A stretch of DNA of 64,000 nucleotides from Ceraceosorus guamensis (lineage: Eukaryota; Basidiomycota; Exobasidiomycetes; Ceraceosorales; Ceraceosoraceae): positions 1 to 64,000 of the forward strand of contig NW_020290059.1 in assembly GCF_003144195.1 (NCBI RefSeq). Direction: 5' to 3'. The position numbers and the translations under genes were made by a program. The notes beneath the pieces are model-generated. The model searched no databases. It had not been told where the DNA came from and was given only the letters and a program-made list of their open reading frames with translations. Below, one piece after another: positions 55,901 through 64,000 of this stretch; the stretch's first letter is position 1, and the number at the start of each line of letters is the position of its first letter.

Positions 55901-57005
55901 CTTGCGCGAAGGCGTCGAGCTGACAGCTAGCAGAGCTAGTCGAGCATTTTCGTGGATGCCGCTTCCAAGAAGTGGCAAGAGCGACATGGACATTGTCGAT
56001 GCCGTATTTAGCAGATCCCCGCCCGAAGACCAAGGCCGAACTCTAGACTCGCTTGCAACTCGCCATCGCAATGCAGACTTGTCATTTCGCGAATACGCAA
56101 AGAGCGGTGGCGGACCGTCGTCTGCAAGTCTACCTCGGGACCCAGAAGGCTGCTCGCACGGTGCCGAAGGGCAGGCTGGGTATGGCGCCGTCGAGACGTC
56201 TGGCAAGCAGACCGCGAATGTCGTGCCCTCGCACGTTGACAAGGCTTCAGGCACTACTCGACCTAGCTCGAGAGAGCAAGAGACGCAAACGAAGGATGGC
56301 AAAAGATCCAGCAGTCCATCCGCCGCATCGAGAGCATTGGAAGACGCGCAAGGTGGAACGTTTGCATCTGCATCCAGTCGTCCCGACCACTCCAACCCTT
56401 CCCAAGCCTTTTCCTTGTCCAGTCCGCTTGCGCGCATCTTTTCTGGTGGTGGTGGTGGCGGCGGCGGCAGAAGAAGAGGGCGAAATGCAGCCGTGTCACC
56501 GCTGAGGCAGGCTCGGCCTGACAAGGATGCTGCTGCTGCTGCTGATGCACACCATTTCACCGATGAGGATGGGGATGGCGGAGGAGCAAGCACGAGAGAC
56601 CTCTTTCTCGCGCTCAGCGAGAGACTAGACCAGCAAGAAAAGAGGAGCCGAAGAATCGAGGTGTGTACCGCCTCGAGCTTTGCAGATGGGTAACGCTATT
56701 CGCTGACTGTACTGATTCCCACTCCCTAGGAGCTTCTAGTCAGCGTGAGTAATGAGAGCAGAGAGAGACAGAGAGGGAGAGAGGCGCCGATGAATTGTAT
56801 GAACCATGATGCCGTAATGTTCGCATGCTGATATCAACCTCCCCGCCGTATTGGCAAAACCTTTTTTTCCTTGGCTTTCATCAAGCTCGTGGAACGGCAA
56901 GCGTCGCCCGACGACGGAGATATTGATCTTGCTCCCGATGCATCTGGCCAGCCAAAGGCGGACAAAGCTGAAGACGAAGCGCAACAGGCGTCCTCTTCGG
57001 GATGA
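52957..57005 (+). CDS. YVC1: Vacuolar TRP cation channel, YVC1/TRPY type
   Basis: Model: join 52957-53136, 53226-53397, 53490-53587, 53723-53792, 53878-54128, 54274-54327, 54419-54546, 54945-55039, 55101-55146, 55205-56660, 56730-56744 and 56886-57005, 894 residues, all in phase. The cytosolic N-domain has YPLVHTIRSDV, RPLALKYSRYKSLC, AMELAIYSGAKRFIKSP and YDPAKAPLLDHYRLRVP. The channel domain starts at WETVFTIWVFGFALDEAAQ and runs through SLYNLLDASFCIVAFSW, FADFAFFMLLASICFSGFLY, WLMLKIWFGSSYIGFD (pore) and MANTLLLTVLISLLSNTF. A long Ser/Gly-rich tail follows. Yvc1 releases vacuolar Ca2+ on osmotic shock. A 50-N gap lies in intron 3 and a minisatellite in intron 7, neither touching coding sequence in this model. 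Exon 11 is 15 nt. Confidence 0.92.
53632..53681. other. Assembly gap of 50 N
   Basis: Unknown bases inside the third YVC1 intron (donor at 53588, acceptor at 53722). The true gap size is probably unknown. Confidence 0.99.
54741..54840. repeat. 13-bp polypyrimidine minisatellite in YVC1 intron 7
   Basis: About seven to eight copies of TTCCTTCCCCCTC in tandem, continuing as CCTCCT-type sequence to about 54930. The host intron (54547-54944) is the longest of the gene. Confidence 0.9.
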
Positions 57006-57254
57006 TGTTGGTTGCATTCGAATACTGCTAGCAGCTCGCCGTGGCACGTCCCCCCCAACCCCAACGACATTGTCCATTTGAGGCTCGGACAGCGTCACGA
57101 TGGAGGGCGGTACAATGACATGTTTTGAAAAAATTTCGTGCGTGAGACGTGTGACAAGACAAGATTTCTCCCCCATCGAAATGGGGTAGAGCCTTCATTC
57201 GAAATGGGCAAGTGAGGGGGGGCGGGAATGATGGGAGGTGAAAAAGGTGCGGGA

Positions 57255-60200
57255 TCACAAACCGGCATAGACGTTGGCACCTTCGGGCGGCCAAGGAAAG
57301 GGCAAGTCCGGTTGACCGCGCCCCATATTTCCCAAAAAGCCACCACCTCCACCACCGCCACCACCACCACCGCCGCCACCGCCGCCGTTACCAATGGCAT
57401 CATCTCGATCCAACGGTGCCGCATCGTTCGTGCCCGCGAGCCCAGGCGCAGGCGCAGGCGCGCCATCTGCCCGATGATTTCTCCTCCGCTCTTCCTCCTC
57501 TCTCCTCTCTCGTTCCGCCCTCATCGCAGCGCCCTGTCGTATATACACCAGCACAGCCAGAGCAGCCAGACCAAAGACGATCAGTGCACCTTCGATCATC
57601 TCGTCCAGCTCCTCTTCTCTAGCCGCATCGAAGCGTCTCGCATCCCTCTCCCCACCACCGCCACCACCACCATCGCGCGGCGAGGCGCCGTTTGCACCAT
57701 TGCGAATCGAATCCCCCGCTCCTTCCTCGCCTCTCTGTCGCACATCGTACGTCTCGGGCAAATTGACATCTCCACCTTGACCCATCTGCGCATCGGCTTG
57801 TGCAGGATTGAGCCCCGCACGACCTGCTGCTGCTCCGTGTCGAGCGTGCTGCTGTCCTTGAGCGCGCGCACGATGCATACCTTGCTGATCGTGCGTTCGA
57901 GCAGCGCCTCCATCTTGTCCTTGGCCCCCGCCAGCTCTAGCGACAGCTGCAGCAGCTTCGAGCACCGCTTTTTCCTGTCCTTCCGTATACGCCAAAGCGG
58001 CCTGGCCGTCCGAAGCGGACGAAGCATGAGCGTAGCTCTTCAGCAAGGCGATAGCCGAAGCATCTCCGCGTCGGAGCGTAGCCCAGAGCGCCTTCAAATG
58101 AAGCTTGACCAGGCTGAGCGCTACGGGCAGATAAGCTTCCGAGCTCACATCCACCGCCATATCGTAGTACCTCTTTGCCAAGTGAAAGTCTTGTCTTGGC
58201 ACTCCAAGACCAGACTCGTACAGGTAGCCCATGTTCCAGTAGGCCAAGGCTGAAGATTGTCGATCCGCTGCTGCAGCATAGCAAGCTGCTGCCTTTTCGT
58301 ACGAAGGAGCAGACGGTGATTGGATGGGGTGAGACAAGAACGCTGCTCTGCTACTAGCCCAGGCATCCTTGCTCTCGCTGCTGCTGCTACTGCTGCTCCT
58401 CCTGCTGTTGGTGGAAGAGTCAGCGCTGCTGAACGCGTCAGGCATCGTTTCCGACTCGGCAACGGTGATCTCGGTAGGCAAAAGCGCCGCATCCTGGATG
58501 CCTATTCCGTGAAAGTAGTAATCGCCCATCTTGACGAGCGCATCCACATTGTCTTGAGCTGCGCTACGAGTCCATTGGATCAAGGCGAGGCGATCGCTGG
58601 CCGAGTTGGCGGATGATGGCTGTGCGCCTATGGCCGGTACGCGCAGCCGATGCTTGTCTAGGTGCATAGGAGGGAACATCACGAAGCGACTTTCGTGAGC
58701 ATAGTCGGACACACCGGGCACCCATCTTCGCGTCCGCTCCATTCGACCCCCCTCCCCACCCCCCTCACCTTTATCTAGGGTGTACGCAACATTGTTCTGC
58801 GCCGCTTCGTATCCCATCTCGCCCGCCGCGCTCCAAAGTCTGAGCGCCATGAGCGCGTCTCCCTTTACCCAAGCATCCTGCCCTCTCGCAAAGGCCGGAT
58901 TCAACCAGTCGCCTCTCTCCGTAGCCAATTTGAAACCCGCGACGGCCAATTTGCACCTCTCGTGCGAGGCCGTGCCCGGAGGACCTATGGGCGCTTGATC
59001 TTCCTTGCGAACCAGCGGTAGCCCGACGGGAGAGCGCGCAAGACGGGCATGGATCGTCGCTAGGAGGTAATAAGCCTGAAACGGATTGCCCAGACGCATG
59101 GCCGCTTCCAAGAATTTGGCAGCAGCAGCCAGATCTCCCATCGCTGCATTCACGCAAAAAGGCGGTGCGTCACAGAGTAGAAGACTCGGTCAGCTCGAAG
59201 CCGCAAACGTGCCTCTTGGTCCGATCTGCGCTAACACCGCATCGCTGCTCACCCAGGTGGATCTGCGCTAAATTCACGCAGCCCTCTTGCGAGCTTGCAA
59301 CTCCCACATTGCTAGCTGCTTCAAAGTATTCCACCGCCTTCTTCACATCGCGAGGCATGCCGAGTCCATCGCGATACATGACGCCCAGTCCGTTGTAGCC
59401 TTCCACATCTCCCTGCATGGTCGGGCGCGGGCACGGCACACATGTCCGAATAAGTTCCCATGCCACATGCAAACAATGGAAAATGCGCGACCACTCACCA
59501 GATCCGTCGCTCTGCGGAACCAAACCCATGCGCGATGAAAGTCTTGTGAAGTGCCTTCTGCTCTGAGGAACATCTTTCCCATCATGGCCGCCGCACTAGC
59601 CGCCTGCGCCAATCTGACATCGTCGTGTTTCAATCTGACATCTTCTCCCTTCTGACCTTTGCTAGCCACATAGCCCGCCGGACCTCCTCTCTTGACCACT
59701 CTAGAATCGACGGGCCACACATCCTGCGTGACCCTCAAAGCCCACATTCTAGCCTTTGCATAATCCCTGCTCACTCTTCCCGCTCCTTCTGCTCCCTGCA
59801 TCGACGTCGCCGCACCTGCACCTCCCAAAGAGGCGTACACCGATCCAGCGTACCAAATGTGCGCCAATTTGAGCGCGTAAAACGTGTGTCCTCGAAAGGC
59901 GTGGTGCGTGTAGTACTCTAGCAGATCTCCGATGCGATTGGGATCGGAAGAGGGCAGGGAGTGCAATATGGCCGCCATGGCCGGTCGACGGGCCGCTAGA
60001 CCCGTAGATGCAGCAGACGCCCCCGGTCCGTACGCTCCGCCATCCAAGTCCGAAAGACGCGTCTTTGCTAGAGGCATTCCCAATCCGCCGGGAGGTCCGG
60101 TCAAGAAGTGTTGGTAAGCTGTTTAACAGAAGAGCACGGCAGCGCAAGCGATGCGATTCCAGGGGTCGCGCGTCAGCCTCAACATATTCGGAACTCTTTC

Positions 60201-62253
60201 CACCTCTCAGATGATGAGCGACGAGTCCCGTATTGCTGCTCGTGTCAGTGCTCACCCTGCTCAGCAGCCTTTTCGTACCACCTCAAGCTCTCAGCACAGT
60301 CGCTGGGCACTCCGATGCCCGCATGATATCGATATCCCAATGTAGTTTGGGCGGCAAAATCGCCGGCGCGTGCAGCCGTATGGTAATGCAAAAGAGCCTG
60401 GAAGCGTGCAATTCGCAATCAAATAGGAAGGGTCAGGACGGGCTGAGCACAAGCGGTCGAAAAAAAATTTGATGCGACATCATCGCGTCGCCGCGTATTG
60501 TCGGTGCGTGCGATGGTGACGCTTCGAGGCACACGCTACAACACTTTGCAGAACTCACCTTGTCCTGCTGCACCTTTTGCGTTTCCACGCCATGCGCTTG
60601 CAGGGCAATCCCACTAGCGCTCCAAGCGCCCCCTACAATATCCGCCAACAGCGCGCTCGCCGTCGCATTTCCTCGTCCTAGTCCAGATACTGGCCCTGAC
60701 CCAAATTCGACCGCAGCGTTCTTTTCAGCCTGGCTGAGCGAGTCGGACACGTCCGAAGCCCACACGTCGGGCAGGTCAATCAGCTTTTTGAAAGAGACGT
60801 ATGCTCGATCGGTCTGCTCGGATAGACCGTACAGCCCATAGTTGGATACTTGACCCAGCACAAAAAGCGCGTCGGAGCGGGCTCTAGCGTCCACCAATGT
60901 CAAGTTTTCGCCTTTGACTTTTGTCGGATTGCCGGAGAAGTGCTGCTGGAGCACGCTGAGAGGCGAAGAGGTCTTGCGTCGCACCGCTTGCCAGTCGATG
61001 GATTGCTGAGCGGTGGAATTGGCCGATCTGAATCCCGCTGCATACTCCAACAACATCATTGCCTTGTCTCTCTTCTCCAACGCCTCCTCGGCCTTTCGGT
61101 CAATGGGCCTGCCAAATCTCCAAGTGAGCCTCCATGTGCCCCTCATCACATGTCCCTCGTCCGCGATTCCGAATCGCTCCTTGAAGCTGAGGATGAGCCT
61201 GTCCGAGTAGCTCTTCTTTCTGAACCTCATCGCTTTCAAATTCGTGTTCCTTTCCTCTTCCCTTGGCCGATTGTTGGGAAAGAGAAAAGGACCGCTGGAT
61301 GCTCCCTGCCAACCGGTCAAAGTCCAAGCGGGCCAAATGTGCAAAGGTCCATTCAACAAGATCCTCTTTTCCCTCGATCCGTCATTCCCATTCGAAGATC
61401 CCACATGCACCTTTTCCCACATGGGGCTCTTCCTTCTCCAAGCTGAGGAGGAGGATGACGAGGAGGAGGAAGAGGTAGAAGGTGCAATGTCGAAGCCTAG
61501 TTGTTTGAGCCGAGCACGTAGACGGATGGAAGATGCCGCTTGGAGGTTGTACAGGCGATCGATGAACCTCACCAAAGACCCAACAGGCGTGTGCCTCTTC
61601 AACAATGCCCAAACAGCTCGAACAAGCTCCATCGCATTGGGCGAGCTTGCATCGTGCACCGCTCCGTGCTTTTGTCTGTCGCTGCTGTCTGAAGTGAAGC
61701 TGTCTTCTGCTCGTCTACGCAACAACCGCTTGAACCATTTGCGACTCTTGCGAAGTGGGGCTTCTTCATCATCTTCATCTCGGACGTCTGCGTCTGCCGA
61801 AAAGGAAGGGGTCTCTGTATGCGTGCTCGTACTTGGCGTGGGCGGGAGGATGGTGTTGTCGAGCAAGGAGAGCGCCTGACGTAATGCTTGTTCAGGCGAC
61901 AAGTCGAGCCAAGGAGGTGCATGGAGTGCCTCTTGCTCCTCTTCCTTTGGCGCTTCCCTCCCACCCGCACGCTTATCCCCCGCCTCGCCATCTCCCGAAC
62001 CTGCGCCTCCCACCTCTGCTGCCTCTCGTTGCCGATTTGAAGAGGATGATTGCGATTGCGATTGCGACTGTGGCTGCGATTGAACAGCTCTGCTATCGCG
62101 AGCGTGGGCATTCCCATTAGCATGCACCTCGCCGAAGATCAGCCCAAAGATGACGCATAGGAGCAAGACGATGGCGCAAGGTGTCAATGGAATGCGAGGT
62201 CTAGGCCTGTGATTGCGCAACGTATGGCGCAGAGCGATGGAATCGCAGTGCAT
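57255..62253 (-). CDS. HRD3: HRD3/SEL1L, ER-associated degradation receptor
   Basis: Model: complement of 57255-59143, 59253-59412, 59499-60118, 60256-60397 and 60559-62253, 1501 residues. The start at 62253 puts CAIVLLLCVIFGLIFG at residues ~28-43 as a signal sequence; an in-frame ATG at 62334 adds 27 residues. The lumenal part has many Sel1-like repeats. The best match is ALLHYHTAARAGDFAAQTTL followed by GYRYHAGIGVPSDCAESLRW, very close to the SEL1L/Hrd3 pattern. Others include GDVEGYNGLGVMYRDGLGMP and ALAYWNMGYLYESGLGVPRQ. One membrane helix, MIEGALIVFGLAALAVLVYI (~1385), and a cytosolic poly-Gly tail ending PWPPEGANVYAGL complete it. Hrd3 recruits misfolded glycoproteins to the Hrd1 ubiquitin ligase. 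It is longer than yeast Hrd3 owing to low-complexity inserts. Confidence 0.92.
57341..57391 (-). repeat. Glycine-codon repeat in the HRD3 tail
   Basis: A GGT/GGC-type run encodes about 17 consecutive glycines on the minus strand, just before the conserved C-terminal FPWPPEGANVYAGL. Confidence 0.85.
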
Positions 62254-62680
62254 GTAGAGGGTCTGATGTTCTGCTCCATTTGGGGGAAACTGTCGACGCT
62301 CTAGACGCTGTGGACGAGAGCGTGCGCCGACCATAGCTGCGATGCGATGCGATGCTTTGCTTCGCTTTGCTTAGCTAAGCTCGATCGAACGCCGGCGGGC
62401 AGGAGAGAAGGATGCGGGTGCGAGGGCGAGGGCGAGTGGCTAGTCGGACTCGGTTGCAATCCAGCTGGCTGGAAGGTCAAGACGTTGTCGAGAGCGCTAC
62501 ACAGACGCCCACTTGTGAATAGAAGGGTGGTGTGATGGGTGTGAAGATCTACGCTGATGACCACGTCCTCATCCTCGTCATCGTCATCGTTGTTCACGTC
62601 AGATGGTCGTAGCGAAGGGATGTGAATGCCGAGTCAACTCGTTATGGGGTACTTGGACGCTTGACCCGTGCACACGCGTG

Positions 62681-62720
62681 GAATTGGAATTGGAATTCGA
62701 ATTCGAATTGGAATTTGAAT
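62681..62720. repeat. GAATTG/GAATTC hexamer repeat
   Basis: About seven hexamer units (GAATTG, GAATTC, GAATTT variants) in tandem, partly palindromic. Confidence 0.8.
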
Positions 62721-63329
62721 CAAGAATCACGTCCCATCTGCAGGCTGCTTACTGAATCTTGTGTCTCGTAAAGTTTGAATCGAATCACAATCGTGATTGT
62801 GAATCTTGAATGTGAATGACGAATCAAAATGACGCATATCAGTCACAACGCTGCGCATGGATGGATGTCCGCGGGGCAAATTGCTGGCTGGCTGAATGCT
62901 GGATGCATGCGTGCTGCGTGCGTGCGTGCGCGCACTTCTCGCCCATCCTATAGCATAGCTGAAGCAGCAGCAGCAGCAGAACGCGCTTGATTCACAATTG
63001 CATGCCCTCCACGTCGACGTGATGCATGTGCGCAGACAACCGGTACCGGTACGGTGCAGCAGGCTCAGCATGTGCATGCGAGATGCGACTCACGACTCAC
63101 GACTGCAGCAATCACTCAAACTGAATTCAAATTGAAACCGATCGATGAGCCTGTCGATCTTGGGTGAAGGGGCGCTTCACCAAGAGGCAGCTAGGCAGCA
63201 GGCAAAGGCCACCGTTCATCTCACACTCACCCCTCTCTACGATTCGTGCATTCATCCCATTCAAGCTGATCAAGAGCCGAGAGAATGGGCGATTTGTGAG
63301 GAGGGTAGAAGAAGATCTGCACGTAACGG

Positions 63330-63364
63330 GGCACGGCACGGCACGGCACGGCACGGCACGGCAT
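63330..63364. repeat. (GGCAC)7 pentamer repeat
   Basis: Seven tandem GGCAC units, the last reading GGCAT. Confidence 0.9.
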
Positions 63365-63805
63365 GGCCATATTGGTACGCGCGACTTGATCTGCCCAACC
63401 TCCTTGATTCTGATCGAATGAAATCGGATGGCAGTCAAAGTTGTGAGAGCAGCTGGAATTGTGCAGCACGAGCAAGCACAAAAGTCATTCTGTTGATCCA
63501 TTTCTTGCACTCGCACCGCTCCAGCGTTTGCACGCATGCATACACCCCAGTCAAGCGGATGAGGAGCAAGAGTTCGACGAGACGAGAGTCAAGAGTGTCT
63601 GTCAGCACCATCCCGCACACATCCGCACAGCCAGGCTTGCTCATCGACAGAAGAGAAGCGTTCGTTCAAGAGCAAATACAACAGCTTACACCCGCCTCTC
63701 ACGACGCAATTCAATCATCAAAACCATCTCGACGCAGTCAAAGCCAGACTCCATTCGATTCAAGCCAAGTTCCAAGTCGAATCCAGCCCCCAAGTCTAGC
63801 GCATC

Positions 63806-64000
63806 ATGTCGCTCTCTTCGCTATTCCTTCTTCAACTATGCACGCGTTTGCTATCCACCATCCTCACACAACTCCTCGTCCGTCTCACGCCTCCTCAGGA
63901 ATTTGCCGCTTCGCATATCCATCTCGATTTGGTGCTCAGTACCGTGCTATTCCTCAGCAGAGAAGGCGTGCGGGGCGCTCTCTTGCGTTCCACACCACTC
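63806..64000 (+). CDS. RFT1: RFT1, 5' part, runs off the window
   Basis: The first 65 codons, open to the last base, read MSLSSLFLLQLCTRLLSTIL then LTPPQEFAASHIHLDLVLST and FLSREGVRGALLR. This is the conserved N-terminus of Rft1 (first helix, then the SxQLDLLLSTxLFLSREGxR block). Rft1 is a multi-span ER membrane protein needed for dolichol-linked Man5GlcNAc2 supply in N-glycosylation; its flippase role is debated. It is transcribed away from HRD3. The remaining ~450 residues lie outside the window. Confidence 0.93.
   Translation, partial: MSLSSLFLLQLCTRLLSTILTQLLVRLTPPQEFAASHIHLDLVLSTVLFLSREGVRGALLRSTPL

Larger units (their letters stand above)
62254..63805. promoter_or_regulatory. Divergent promoter region, HRD3 / RFT1
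   Basis: The two ER genes diverge from here. The stretch holds GAATTG/GAATTC repeats at 62681-62720, a dense set of GAATC words to about 62830, a GACTCACGA cluster at 63087-63106, and a GGCAC pentamer tract. No gene is recognised. Confidence 0.5.

Noticed and set aside
57228-58253. 341-codon plus-strand frame opposite HRD3
   Set aside because: Low-complexity shadow of the HRD3 C-terminal exon; the minus strand carries recognisable Sel1 repeats.

Overview
The window looks like nuclear DNA of a basidiomycete fungus, most likely an Ustilaginomycotina smut relative. That placement is inferred from gene content, dense short spliceosomal introns (mostly 60-120 nt, GTGAGT-type donors), and CCTAACCC telomere-like motifs; no marker fixes the species. 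Every multi-exon model below was built by hand from splice sites and checked for a continuous frame and a total length divisible by three. None was checked against transcripts.

Layout, left to right. 0-9 kb: tropomyosin (-), a CENP-N/Chl4 kinetochore protein (+), a CaiB/BaiF-type CoA-transferase (-), a CCDC174-like protein (-). 9.9-14.4 kb: CDC123 (eIF2 assembly) and RQC1/TCF25 (ribosome quality control) share one reading frame with no stop codon between them. 14.5-20 kb: RCE1 CAAX protease (-), a 159-bp CTT microsatellite right at its start codon, then an F-BAR/RhoGAP protein of the Rgd1 type (-). 21-28 kb: myosin regulatory light chain (+), mitochondrial ribosome recycling factor (-), PMR1 Ca2+/Mn2+ ATPase (+). 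28.3-34 kb: a gene-poor stretch bordered by two predicted secreted, effector-like proteins. 34-47 kb: SSF1 ribosome-assembly factor, a long SLP1-type SUN protein and a 1187-residue secreted/membrane protein of no recognised family, all on +.

47-52.3 kb is accessory-looking DNA: a decayed minisatellite, unrecognised open segments, interstitial telomere-like repeats, a chromovirus (Ty3/Gypsy) fossil, and an intron-containing tRNA-Lys(CTT). 53-64 kb returns to housekeeping genes: the vacuolar TRP channel YVC1 (with a 50-N assembly gap in one intron), HRD3/SEL1L of ER-associated degradation (-), and the first 65 codons of RFT1 (+) running off the end.

Several genes touch shared processes. Tropomyosin, myosin light chain and RhoGAP act on actin and cytokinesis. 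PMR1 and YVC1 handle Ca2+ in Golgi and vacuole. HRD3, RFT1, RCE1 and SLP1 act at the ER or nuclear envelope. CDC123, RQC1, SSF1 and RRF1 act on translation and ribosomes. No operon-like logic is implied. The points most worth a second look are the CDC123-RQC1 junction, the three secreted proteins, and a GACTCACGA-type motif scattered through intergenic DNA.
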